A program made the translations under genes and the position numbers. Below the pieces are notes generated by a model. It was not told the origin of the DNA. It ran no database searches and worked only from the letters and a program-made list of their open reading frames with translations. 6,550 nt of DNA from JAAYAY01 sp964429355 (GTDB lineage Bacteria > Planctomycetota > Planctomycetia > Pirellulales > Thermoguttaceae). This document shows positions 1 to 6,455 of this stretch, piece by piece (positions within the stretch are counted from its first letter, which is position 1; every line of letters begins with the position of its first letter). The stretch spans positions 1-6,550 of the forward strand of contig CAYSCH010000479.1 in assembly GCA_964429355.1 (NCBI GenBank), given 5' to 3'.

Positions 1-256
1 TGGTCACGAGGAGCCGCCACAGGTCCTGACGGTTGCGAAGCCACATGAAATCGCCTTCTTCCATCCCCTGGAAGAAGCTGTTCAGGGCACTGAGGGCCGC
101 ATCTTCGCCGTCAGACATGCGCTGATGGCGTCCGAGCTGGTCCGTCGCACGTCGCACAAGCTTCTGGAAGTACTTATCCCAAAGGGCTTGCGCAGCTTCG
201 CCATCGCCTTCACGAACACGAATCATCCACTGCGAGACTTCCGAATTCTGGCTCAT
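1..256 (-). CDS. ECF-type RNA polymerase sigma factor, planctomycete-like (partial; C-terminus outside window)
   Basis: I translated this by hand: 85 residues from the ATG at 256-254, open to the window edge. The protein begins MSQNSEVSQWMIRVREGDGE. It continues with LWDKYFQKLVRRA (about 26-38), EDAALSALNSFFQGMEEGDF (about 51-70) and DLWRLLVT at the break (78-85). This is the pattern of sigma region 2 in the Sigma70_ECF-like family that is abundant in Planctomycetes; the region 4 helix-turn-helix would lie to the left of the window. Such factors direct RNA polymerase to alternative promoters. The start is well supported: AAGGAGGAG lies 6 nt upstream. The gene is divergent from the three-gene secreted-protein run that begins at 612, so it could control that run, but nothing in the sequence proves it. 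No anti-sigma factor gene is visible. Family call is confident; the regulon is unknown. Confidence 0.88.
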   Translation of the reverse strand, partial: MSQNSEVSQWMIRVREGDGEAAQALWDKYFQKLVRRATDQLGRHQRMSDGEDAALSALNSFFQGMEEGDFMWLRNRQDLWRLLVT

Positions 257-262
257 GGGCAA

Positions 263-271
263 CTCCTCCTT
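263..271 (-). promoter_or_regulatory. Shine-Dalgarno of the sigma-factor gene
   Basis: On the minus strand the bases read AAGGAGGAG, 6 nt before the ATG at 256-254. This near-perfect anti-16S match fixes the start of the sigma-factor gene. Confidence 0.8.
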
Positions 272-597
272 GGCGGTTCAGTACCGGCTGCCATCTATTT
301 TCTTCCGGCCAATTCTATTCCAACATGCCCGAATGACGGTAGAGTCCGACAACCCCAGCTCGCCGCGGGCGGGCTTGTTGGCAGTGTCTCCAAGAGAATA
401 TGGCCGATTCGCTCAACCTACTCAAGCCGTCGCGCGCTGGGCGCAGGATTAGTCGGGCTGTGCATCGAGCAGCGACGCTGCTTTCACGGCGCTGTGCAAG
501 GCCATTGGGAAGATCCGGCACATCCTTGTCGCGTTTGCAGCAGGGATGGCCATAAGCGTCCAGTGGGACACACAAGCCCCAAAAAAGACAAGATCAC

Positions 598-604
598 AAG
601 GAGG
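598..604 (+). promoter_or_regulatory. Shine-Dalgarno selecting the start at 612
   Basis: AAGGAGG, 7 nt before the ATG at 612. The open frame extends upstream to an ATG at 546, but only the 612 start has a ribosome site and places a signal peptide at the N-terminus. Confidence 0.85.
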
Positions 605-611
605 ATTTGCC

Positions 612-1088
612 ATGCTCAAGTCGCGATTGTTTCTCTGCCTGCTCACCGCCATGCTCGGCCTGACGGCCGAAACCTGCCTGGCCGACGGCGCCTGGTCCGG
701 CGTGGATGTGGGTCCCGGACACGCCGGCGCCACTGCCGGTTACGACGCCCCTCAAGGAATCGCTCGCACCGATAGCCGCGTTGGCCAGGTCAGCGTGGGG
801 CGGGGGTTTGCCCTCGGATTGGGCCCCGACGGCCTGTCTCTGTCGCACTCGATCGGAGTCTCGGGACAGAACGGCTTGGGAGTTGCTCACAACTTCAATC
901 TGAGTATTGGTCAGGACGGTACTCACGTGTCGCATGGGGGGGTGCAGACCATTGGCGGCAACACACGGGTGTTGGCCGGCGGCGAGACCCACATTGGTTC
1001 CGGACAGATCCAAGGTGGCAGCTACAGCGGCGGCTATGGCCAGAATACCCGTGTCTGGTCCAACTCGCGGACCCGCCGTTTCTGGTAG
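612..1088 (+). CDS. Secreted glycine-rich protein with 14-15-residue repeats (hypothetical)
   Basis: The product has 158 residues and I do not recognise a named family. Residues 1-24 form a Sec signal peptide: MLKSR, then a hydrophobic stretch of about 13 residues, with probable cleavage after CLA (about residue 24). The mature protein is rich in Gly, Ser, Gln and Asn and has almost no Lys. Its centre carries a repeat, G-[PQ]-[DN]-G-x-x-[VL]-[SA]-H, at residues 71-79, 85-93 and 100-108, with a degenerate fourth unit near 115-123. The spacing is 14-15 residues, which suggests a stacked beta structure. The C-terminus is Gly/Ser/Tyr-rich and ends in a basic-aromatic tail (RTRRFW). It is the first of three co-oriented secreted-protein genes; the next starts 55 bp downstream. 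The start is set by AAGGAGG at 598-604. Export is well supported; function is unknown, with a structural or surface role a guess. Confidence 0.82.
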   Translation: MLKSRLFLCLLTAMLGLTAETCLADGAWSGVDVGPGHAGATAGYDAPQGIARTDSRVGQVSVGRGFALGLGPDGLSLSHSIGVSGQNGLGVAHNFNLSIGQDGTHVSHGGVQTIGGNTRVLAGGETHIGSGQIQGGSYSGGYGQNTRVWSNSRTRRFW

Positions 1089-1105
1089 CCTCTAACCGAA
1101 ACGAA

Positions 1106-1123
1106 CCCAACGACCTTTTTCCC
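1106..1123 (+). promoter_or_regulatory. Shared leader motif, copy 1
   Basis: The bases CCCAACGACCTTTTTCCC lie 38 nt before the start at 1144 (distance from first base). A close relative (CCCAACAAGACCGTTTCCC, 1943-1961) lies in the leader of the third gene. The shared core is CCCAAC-(AA)-GACC-N-TTT followed by a C-run. Function is unknown; a binding site for a regulator or a remnant of gene duplication are both possible. Confidence 0.3.
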
Positions 1124-1143
1124 TCCAAACCCAAGGTGATTTC

Positions 1144-1917
1144 ATGAAGACCTATGTGACCAGTCTGGGCGTGCTGTTGACCCTGTCGGCCGGCGCTCTT
1201 GCCCAAACAGCTGATTTCCCCCAAGGAGCCATCAACTTCGATTCGTTGCGTAGCCAGGTGATGTCGCGTCATTTCGGTCCGGCCGATGGGGCCGGCCCAA
1301 AGATGGAATCGGCTCCGTCGCTGATCGCGGACAATCAGGACCTGGGCGAGCGGATCTGGTCGGAGTGGGGTGTGGCGGTCGCACCTGTGCCGAAGTTGCT
1401 GTACATGCATTGCCCCAAGCTGAAGCTGGATGCCGGTTTGCTGATCGAGGCGATCCGTCCGGGCAGCCCTGCGGAACGAGCGGGCCTGATTGCGGGCCAG
1501 GTTGTGGCCGGAGTCCAGGACGAGTGGCTTTTTTCCGCCGAGGACCTGCCAAGGTTGATCGAGCCCCGGACGCTCACCGTGCTCATGGCCGGTGAACTGG
1601 GCGAGGTGGAGGTTCAGCCGAACCGCGTGCCCCTGTCGGCAGGCAAGTCAAACGCCAAGCCGCTCTCTGCTCCCCTGAGCAGTTCGGCGTGGGACGCTGC
1701 CGCGGATGGAGGTGGAAGCCAGGCGATCTCGCTGGCCCACGCCAACGGGATCTTCGAGATCGAAGCCTCGTACGCCACAGCCAAGGGGCAGCAGAAGGTT
1801 CACCTGAGCGGCACTCGACGGCAGATCGACAAGTCGATGGCTGATTTGCCCGCTCCGCTGCGGGAGGCCGTCAAGCAGCGTCTGGAGATGGTCTCGCCCG
1901 CGGGACCTGTTCAGTGA
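1144..1917 (+). CDS. Secreted PDZ-domain protein
   Basis: The product has 257 residues. Residues 1-20 are a clear Sec signal peptide (MKTYVTSLGVLLTLSAGALA, cleavage before Q21). Residues about 75-157 read as a PDZ domain: AGLLIEAIRPGSPAERAGL holds the usual strand and 'GSPAERAGL-x-x-GQ' turn, followed by 'VVAGVQDEWLFSAEDLPRLI' and the strand TLTVLMAG. A Ser/Ala/Pro-rich linker (about 163-190) leads to a small C-terminal region (about 193-250) with strands ISLAHANGIFEIEASY and QKVHLSGTRRQID, then a helix. No trypsin-like protease domain or catalytic triad is present, so it is not a DegP/HtrA enzyme; PDZ domains usually bind peptide ends or loops. AAGGTGA (1133-1139) supports the ATG. It sits between two low-complexity secreted-protein genes, so it might bind or scaffold one of them; that is inference. 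Confidence 0.85.
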   Translation: MKTYVTSLGVLLTLSAGALAQTADFPQGAINFDSLRSQVMSRHFGPADGAGPKMESAPSLIADNQDLGERIWSEWGVAVAPVPKLLYMHCPKLKLDAGLLIEAIRPGSPAERAGLIAGQVVAGVQDEWLFSAEDLPRLIEPRTLTVLMAGELGEVEVQPNRVPLSAGKSNAKPLSAPLSSSAWDAAADGGGSQAISLAHANGIFEIEASYATAKGQQKVHLSGTRRQIDKSMADLPAPLREAVKQRLEMVSPAGPVQ

Positions 1918-1942
1918 TTACACCAAGCCCGTCTGTGTGTTT

Positions 1943-1961
1943 CCCAACAAGACCGTTTCCC
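1943..1961 (+). promoter_or_regulatory. Shared leader motif, copy 2
   Basis: The bases CCCAACAAGACCGTTTCCC lie in the 73-bp gap before the third secreted-protein gene and match the motif at 1106-1123 apart from a 2-base insertion and small substitutions. A further pyrimidine run follows (to 1972). Confidence 0.3.
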
Positions 1962-1977
1962 CCCGTTTTTCCAATAC

Positions 1978-1982
1978 AGGAG
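1978..1982 (+). promoter_or_regulatory. Shine-Dalgarno selecting the start at 1991
   Basis: AGGAG, 8 nt before the ATG at 1991. It decides between this start and an in-frame ATG at 1937, which has no ribosome site and would bury the signal peptide behind 18 polar residues. Confidence 0.75.
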
Positions 1983-1990
1983 TTCCGACG

Positions 1991-2674
1991 ATGTACGCGA
2001 AGAGTTTCCTTTCCGCATTGCTGGCAGCGGTGGCGATCACAGCCAGTGCCGAGGCCCAGGTCACGGCAAGTTCCTACTCGACGGGTGGCGTGGCCACCGC
2101 CAACGCCCAGGGGCAAGGCAATGTGAACCTGCACGCCGCCGCATCGGCGTCGAACGGCGGCTGGGCCAACGCCAACATCTCCGGCTCCGGCCTCCACGGC
2201 GGCCGAGCTGAAGGACTGAGTATTGCCGCAGCCAACGGCGGCTACGCCCGTAGCGACGCCAACAGCCACGCCCACGGCTGGGGCGCCCAATCGTACGGCG
2301 AGAGCATCGCCGCCACGAACTTCGGCACGGCCATCAGCCAAGGCAACGCGATCGCCCACGGCAACAGCCTGGCCACGAGCCGCAGCGCCGCCTTCGGCGA
2401 CTTTGGTCACGCCAATTCACGATCGGATGCGGAGGCTTACGCCCAACGGGGCGGGTTCTCGGTGGCCCAATCGGACTCGGTGGCCGACGCACTGTTCGGC
2501 ACATCCGAGAGTCGCAGCGGAGCTCGCGCCGTGTCGGATTTCGGCGGGACGGCCGTGAGCCGCGGCCAGGCAATGGGACTGGGATGGGGGCGTAACGCCC
2601 ATGCCGGCGCCTTTGCGGAAAGCCAGGGCTACTTTGGCGGATACAGCCAGGCCGACGCCTATCACCTGGACTGA
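1991..2674 (+). CDS. Secreted Ala/Gly/Ser-rich repeat protein (hypothetical)
   Basis: The product has 227 residues and no family I recognise. MYAKSFLSALLAAVAITASAEAQ is a Sec signal peptide, cleaved near residue 22. The whole mature chain is built of Ala, Gly, Ser, Asn, Gln and His with scattered aromatics and no cysteine or proline. It shows imperfect units in which a Gly-aromatic step (GGW 56-58, GGY 83-85, NFG 110-112, DFG 137-139, GGF 154-156, LFG 168-170, DFGG 183-186, YFGG 214-217) is followed by alternating A-x-A or S-x-A residues. Spacing is about 13-15 or about 26-28 residues. Alternating small residues with periodic Gly/aromatic turns suggest a beta-solenoid or silk-like, surface or extracellular fold. 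It is the last gene of the run and is followed 27 bp later by a terminator. The secreted call is firm; the fold is inference and the function is unknown. Confidence 0.82.
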   Translation: MYAKSFLSALLAAVAITASAEAQVTASSYSTGGVATANAQGQGNVNLHAAASASNGGWANANISGSGLHGGRAEGLSIAAANGGYARSDANSHAHGWGAQSYGESIAATNFGTAISQGNAIAHGNSLATSRSAAFGDFGHANSRSDAEAYAQRGGFSVAQSDSVADALFGTSESRSGARAVSDFGGTAVSRGQAMGLGWGRNAHAGAFAESQGYFGGYSQADAYHLD

Positions 2675-2701
2675 ATGGCCCGGTAGAAAACTCGCTCTTC
2701 T

Positions 2702-2728
2702 GCGGTCGGCCCCCTTGGGGCCGACCGC
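2702..2728. terminator. Strong intrinsic terminator hairpin between convergent genes
   Basis: A perfect 12-bp GC-rich stem (GCGGTCGGCCCC, loop CTT, GGGGCCGACCGC) starts 27 bp after the stop of the third secreted-protein gene and is followed by GTTCTTT (2729-2735), a short T-rich tail. It best serves the plus-strand run. The convergent minus-strand gene ends at 2780, and the hairpin may also stop that transcript, though the minus-strand side has a poorer U-tract. Confidence 0.8.
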
Positions 2729-2779
2729 GTTCTTTGGGTGAAGGTGATACGTGTTTTGTACACCAGCGAACAGGGGGCC

Positions 2780-5743
2780 TCACTCGATCCTGGCGACGCC
2801 CTGGAACATGGGGTAGTGGGCCTTGATGGGGAGCTTATCCATCCAAGCTCGGACTTCCAAGGTTCGCCAGGAACCGGAATTCTTACCACCACCGGAGTCG
2901 TTGTTCCAGAGCCATTCGGGCGTGGGCCAGAGGCAGTAGGTTGGGTTGACCCGTTGGTAGAAGGCTTCGCTTGCGCCGTTCTGGCCGTGGTGGGCCATCT
3001 GGACGTAGTCGGCTGGGAGGCGATCGGCCCAAGGTCCTTCGAGGAGCTTCTGGCCCCCTTCCACTCCGAGGTCGCCCGTAAATAGAACGGACCTGGCAGC
3101 GTCGGACATCCGCAGCACCAAGCTGGAATTGTTGACGGCGTTGCGGGTGATCTCGGGATTCTCCACGCCCAGGACTTCGAAGTGGATGCCGTCGATCTCC
3201 AGTTCCTGGCCAAGGTCGAGATCGGTGATCGTGCGGCCGGCCTGGGCGAGGGCCTGGTGGAACCTGGCAAACGACGCCCGTTCGCTTTCGGAGCCGACCT
3301 GGTCGATCCAGGCCTGGGTGGGCAGGGATGCGTAGAGGGTGTTGATCTTGAGGGAACCGGGGTTTTTCAGGATCTCGCCCAGTGCGTCGAAGTGGTCGCT
3401 GTGAGCATGTGTGATGAACCATGCGTCGACGGTGTCCCCCTGGCCCTTGAGGAAGTCGGCGAGGTACGCGGCGTCGCCGACATTGCCCCCGTCGATAACG
3501 ATCACTTTGCCAGCAGGGCTTCGGACCACGTAGGACATCATTTGCGTGCGGGTCTGGTTGGGAAGCTGCCAGAGGGAGAAGGACCGGCCGGTATCGGGCG
3601 TTTGGCTCGCGCCACCAGAATCCGCAGGCGGAGTGAGGAGGCAGAGCCGGACCTCGCCGAGGGGGACCGAGAGGTCGAGTGCAACCTCGCCTTGTGATTG
3701 GCTGGCGAAGGTGACCGGCTGGCCGGAACCGAGGTCGGTGATCGTACCGATTGGGAACGGAAGGTCGGCCAAACGGACCGTGGTTTCAGGGGATTGGGCT
3801 TCGTGATTGATGATGAACAGAAAGCCTTCTTTCTGGTTGATGCGGACAGCGGCTTCGATGTCGGCATTGGAGGAGGCCACGTGGGGACGGATGCCGGCCG
3901 CCCGGGTCATGGCCCCCAGAAGAGTGCCGAGCTGGTCACGGCTGGCGGTGGAGTCGTCTTCCCAGGTCTTGAAGTAGGTATCCTGGAGACAGAAGCCGAG
4001 GAGGAAGACCTGCCCGCGGCCCACGCTGCGGTGGACGACGGCGGGCTGACCGGAGGCGGTGGATGCCAGCACCTGACCGGTCGTGACGGTTGAGGGGCGC
4101 GGGCTGACGAGCGTCAGATCGAGGGCGGTGTCGAGCGCTTCGGCCTTGAGCGAGTCCGTTGTGTAGACGGTCTCGTCGGGCGGATCGGCGGGGCGGTTGG
4201 CCCAAACGGGAGGCTGTTTCTTGTAGGGAACCCAATGGCCGGCGCGGCGGATCCGGCCGGTGGCGGCATCTTTGACGCCGAAGAGTTCCTCCATGGTCGA
4301 CATGGGCTGCCGATCGGCATCGAGCCGCGGCACGCAATCGGCGATCACGGCACCGCCATTTTCGACGAAACGGGCGATATGGTCCGCCACTTTTTCAGGG
4401 AGGAGCTCCACATCGAAGAGCACGAGGAGCTCGTAGCCTTGGAGCGAGTCGTCGGTGACCTGATCCTCGTGGAGAATATCGAGTTCGCCGAAGGCGCGGA
4501 GGAAAAGCTCGAACGAGAGGCCGACATTGAAGTATTCGTGCTGCAGTTGGATGTACTGCGTTCTGGGGAAGAGCATGCACGCTTTGGCTTTGATTTTGGG
4601 GGCGTCGAGCAATCGAGGACCGGCCTGCTGGAGGAGGCGGAGGCCTTCGCCGAGGGCTTCCCAATGGCCGGCGTCGGCGGGGATCTTGTAGCCGGTCAAG
4701 AGGAAATCGGCGCCTTGGGCCACGGCGGTGACGCTCATCTCGCGTTCGGCCCACGACATGGCTTCCAGTTCGGGACAGAAGTAATCTCCAAACCATGCAG
4801 GGTTGTAGGTGCCGAACCAGAACCCCAGCTCCTTGCCATAGGTCCGCGTGAGGTTGCGCATCTGGGCAAAGGAGTAGTGGGTCTGGCTGATTCGCGGTTT
4901 TGGGAGTTGGGCGGGGCGGCCGAAGCGGAAGTCGAACATCATGTAGGGATAGATGTCGAAGACGAACATGTCGGAGAAATCGCCGCCCCAGTGAAAGACA
5001 TCATCGATGGCGATTTCGGAATGGGAACTGTACCCGGCGCCGAAGGTATTGTGGCTGTCGTGGGTCAGAACGGTCTTGAAGTTCGGGTTGATTTCCTTGG
5101 TGATCGCATAGACCTGCCGCCATCCGTCGGGAAAGTAGCTGGATCGGAAATCGATCACATCCTGCCACTTGCGAGGATCGCCGCGAACGCTCTCGAGGTC
5201 CGGTGGGAGCTCGTAGCCGTAGCGTTTGAGGAACTCGGCCTTCACCTCACTGTTGTAGCCGAACGACTTGGGGCCCCAATGGAACGGTTCATCCTGGTAG
5301 ATGAAGGCGTTGTAGAGGCGGGGGATGTTCTTGAGCGCAGCCAACTGCTTCTGGGCATTGGCACGAACGGCTTGGGCATATTGGGGGGAGTAGACGCACG
5401 TTTCGGGCGGGTCAGTACGTCCGAAGAGTTCCAGCGCGCCGACGTGACAGGTGACGAGCATGCCCTTGGATTGGGCGTAGTCGAGGATGAAGGCCTCTTC
5501 GTCGGCGGGACGGTGGGTCGGGGCTTCGATGCCAGTGAAGCCGTGCTGGCGAATGTTGTCGATCGTGTCGCGAAGGATCTCCTGGCTGAGCGGTCCTTCC
5601 TCGCCTTTCCATCCCTTGCCGGACGGAACGGGCGAGAATTGCGTGACCACGGGGAAGCAATCGGGCCGGGCAATCTGGCAAACGGCTTCGCGCCCGACGA
5701 GGAGAAGGATCGGCAAGAGGAAAAAGGTCCTGAGGTGGGTCAT
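2780..5743 (-). CDS. Secreted GH42-like glycosidase fused to a ComEC-type metallo-beta-lactamase-fold hydrolase
   Basis: The product has 987 residues in one frame. Residues 1-23 are a signal peptide (MTHLRTFFLLPILLLVGREAVCQ). Residues about 31-370 look like a clan GH-A TIM barrel: YNAFIYQDEPFHWGP has E152 as candidate acid/base, then a DIYPY strand (263-267). Residues about 385-500 and 555-615 resemble the amidotransferase-like trimerisation domain of GH42 beta-galactosidases (YELLVLFDVELLPEKVADHI, ENGGAVIADC, GRGQVFLLGFCLQDTYF). Residues about 625-703 form a C-terminal beta-sandwich (GFLFIINHEAQSPETTVRL). After a Gly/Ser/Pro linker, residues about 722-987 are an MBL-fold domain: IDGG, HAHSDH (H779, H781, D783, H784), NNSSLVLRM, FTGD (D891) and MAHHG (H918, H919), as in the hydrolase part of ComEC/Rec2. 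All expected metal ligands are present. The canonical GH42 nucleophile glutamate is not obvious; the likely place reads GFWFGTYNP. Start: GAAGGA lies 9 nt before the ATG at 5743. It follows the LysE-type gene by 44 bp. Substrate is unknown; it probably acts outside the cytoplasm. Confidence 0.85.
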   Translation of the reverse strand: MTHLRTFFLLPILLLVGREAVCQIARPDCFPVVTQFSPVPSGKGWKGEEGPLSQEILRDTIDNIRQHGFTGIEAPTHRPADEEAFILDYAQSKGMLVTCHVGALELFGRTDPPETCVYSPQYAQAVRANAQKQLAALKNIPRLYNAFIYQDEPFHWGPKSFGYNSEVKAEFLKRYGYELPPDLESVRGDPRKWQDVIDFRSSYFPDGWRQVYAITKEINPNFKTVLTHDSHNTFGAGYSSHSEIAIDDVFHWGGDFSDMFVFDIYPYMMFDFRFGRPAQLPKPRISQTHYSFAQMRNLTRTYGKELGFWFGTYNPAWFGDYFCPELEAMSWAEREMSVTAVAQGADFLLTGYKIPADAGHWEALGEGLRLLQQAGPRLLDAPKIKAKACMLFPRTQYIQLQHEYFNVGLSFELFLRAFGELDILHEDQVTDDSLQGYELLVLFDVELLPEKVADHIARFVENGGAVIADCVPRLDADRQPMSTMEELFGVKDAATGRIRRAGHWVPYKKQPPVWANRPADPPDETVYTTDSLKAEALDTALDLTLVSPRPSTVTTGQVLASTASGQPAVVHRSVGRGQVFLLGFCLQDTYFKTWEDDSTASRDQLGTLLGAMTRAAGIRPHVASSNADIEAAVRINQKEGFLFIINHEAQSPETTVRLADLPFPIGTITDLGSGQPVTFASQSQGEVALDLSVPLGEVRLCLLTPPADSGGASQTPDTGRSFSLWQLPNQTRTQMMSYVVRSPAGKVIVIDGGNVGDAAYLADFLKGQGDTVDAWFITHAHSDHFDALGEILKNPGSLKINTLYASLPTQAWIDQVGSESERASFARFHQALAQAGRTITDLDLGQELEIDGIHFEVLGVENPEITRNAVNNSSLVLRMSDAARSVLFTGDLGVEGGQKLLEGPWADRLPADYVQMAHHGQNGASEAFYQRVNPTYCLWPTPEWLWNNDSGGGKNSGSWRTLEVRAWMDKLPIKAHYPMFQGVARIE

Positions 5744-5752
5744 GGGGTACAT

Positions 5753-5758
5753 TCCTTC
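5753..5758 (-). promoter_or_regulatory. Shine-Dalgarno selecting the start at 5743
   Basis: GAAGGA on the minus strand, 9 nt before the ATG at 5743-5741. It rules out the in-frame ATG at 5752-5750, which almost touches the ribosome site, and the long upstream extension of the open frame. Confidence 0.7.
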
Positions 5759-5787
5759 AATTCGCCGGGGACGTTTTGGGGTGTGAT

Positions 5788-6420
5788 TCATCGCAACGCG
5801 GCATGGATCGGCGGAAGGCCGGTGCTGGCATCGTAGAGGAACTTGATGCCGAAGCCGATCAGCATCACGGCGCACAGGAGCGACACAAGTTGCCGGCTTC
5901 GGTCGCCGAAGACCTGGGAACCTTTGAAGCCCGCCTGGGAGAGGACCTCCAACCAGCCGAGGTCGAAGGTCCAGTGGATTACTGCGAAGAGCGCCAGCGC
6001 CAAGGCGCCAAACTGGAGGGCCTGGGTGGTGAGCGTCAATCCGACCGTGGCGCCCCAGATCCAGAAGTACGGGCTGGTGGCAGTCAGGAGGACGCCGGTC
6101 CAGAAGGGACGGCGGGCGGGATTTTCCGACCCGTCTTGAGACTGGCGGAGACTGAGCAGAAGCTGGATGCCCATCAGCAGGAGGAAGGCCCCGCCGGCCA
6201 ACCCGATTCCGGTCTGGACACGGGTCGATTCGAGGTAGTCGCCAAGACCGATGATCAGCAGGACGATGGAGGGCAGTTCGATCGCCATGTGCCCGGTCGC
6301 GATCAGAAGGCCGGCGTGACGGTTGCGAATGCCTGCCGCCAGAGTTGCCGCGGTGATCGGGCCCGGGGCCAGGACCCCTGAGAGGGAGATTCCGACTGCC
6401 GTGAGGATGAACTCGATCAA
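5788..6420 (-). CDS. LysE/RhtB-family membrane exporter
   Basis: From a TTG at 6420 the product has 210 residues, the usual size for this family of small amino-acid or metabolite exporters. About six hydrophobic segments are visible: residues 2-21 ending in APGP, 36-60, 70-91, 105-130, 135-160 and 178-198. Family-like landmarks are the N-terminal 'ISLSGVLAPGP' with P19-G20-P21, 'GLLIATGHMAIELP' (38-50), 'TSPYFWIWGATVG' (115-127) and 'HWTFDLGWL' (149-157). The wording is nearer to the divergent LysE translocators of archaea and deep bacteria than to E. coli RhtB. Start choice: an in-frame GTG at 6474 exists, but it has no ribosome site and lies inside a repeated element. TTG at 6420 has GAAGGG 4 nt upstream and matches the family N-terminus. 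The gene ends 44 bp before the glycosidase/MBL gene, so the two probably form an operon. Substrate cannot be told from sequence. Confidence 0.85.
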   Translation of the reverse strand: MIEFILTAVGISLSGVLAPGPITAATLAAGIRNRHAGLLIATGHMAIELPSIVLLIIGLGDYLESTRVQTGIGLAGGAFLLLMGIQLLLSLRQSQDGSENPARRPFWTGVLLTATSPYFWIWGATVGLTLTTQALQFGALALALFAVIHWTFDLGWLEVLSQAGFKGSQVFGDRSRQLVSLLCAVMLIGFGIKFLYDASTGLPPIHAALR

Positions 6421-6455
6421 AATGCCCTTCGCTTTCCACGTTTGAACGTTTTTTG

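Larger units (their letters stand above)
257..611. other. Divergent intergenic region, no gene recognised
   Basis: This 355-bp stretch separates the sigma-factor gene (minus) from the first secreted-protein gene (plus) and must hold the promoters for both directions. The open frames crossing it (125-775 plus, 315-575 minus, 449-733 minus) are Arg/Pro/Cys-rich, lack a good ribosome site and overlap real genes, so I treat them as chance. I find no convincing sigma-70 type -35/-10 pair. A 15-bp interrupted palindrome (AGCAGCG-A-CGCTGCT, 468-482) is the only compact symmetric element; it could be an operator or chance. Confidence 0.6.

Noticed and set aside
295..323. Possible minus-strand promoter (TTGGAA, 17-bp spacer, AAATAG) for the sigma-factor gene
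   Set aside because: The -10-like box matches the consensus at only two positions; not better than chance.
468..482. 15-bp palindrome AGCAGCGACGCTGCT in the divergent region
   Set aside because: Symmetric but short, single copy, not placed next to a recognisable promoter and with no T-tract; noted under the intergenic region only.
125..775. 216-codon plus-strand frame across the sigma-factor gene and intergenic region
   Set aside because: It overlaps the sigma-factor gene in antisense and the first secreted-protein gene in another frame, has no ribosome site, and ends in an Arg-rich shadow sequence.
895..1552. Minus-strand frames opposite the first and second secreted-protein genes
   Set aside because: Shadow composition (Arg, Pro, His, Ser), no ribosome sites, no recognisable domain, and the plus-strand genes have signal peptides and a PDZ domain.
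5672..5743. Lipoprotein signal in the glycosidase/MBL protein (Cys22)
   Set aside because: The residues before the Cys are E-A-V rather than a lipobox with a small residue at -1 and a Leu-like residue at -3; ordinary signal peptidase cleavage is more likely.
4235..5836. 533-codon open frame on the plus strand, opposite the glycosidase/MBL gene
   Set aside because: It is antisense to a gene with clear domains, its composition mirrors codon positions of that gene (Glu/Gly/Val-rich), it has no family resemblance and no ribosome site. Long antisense frames are common in GC-rich genes.
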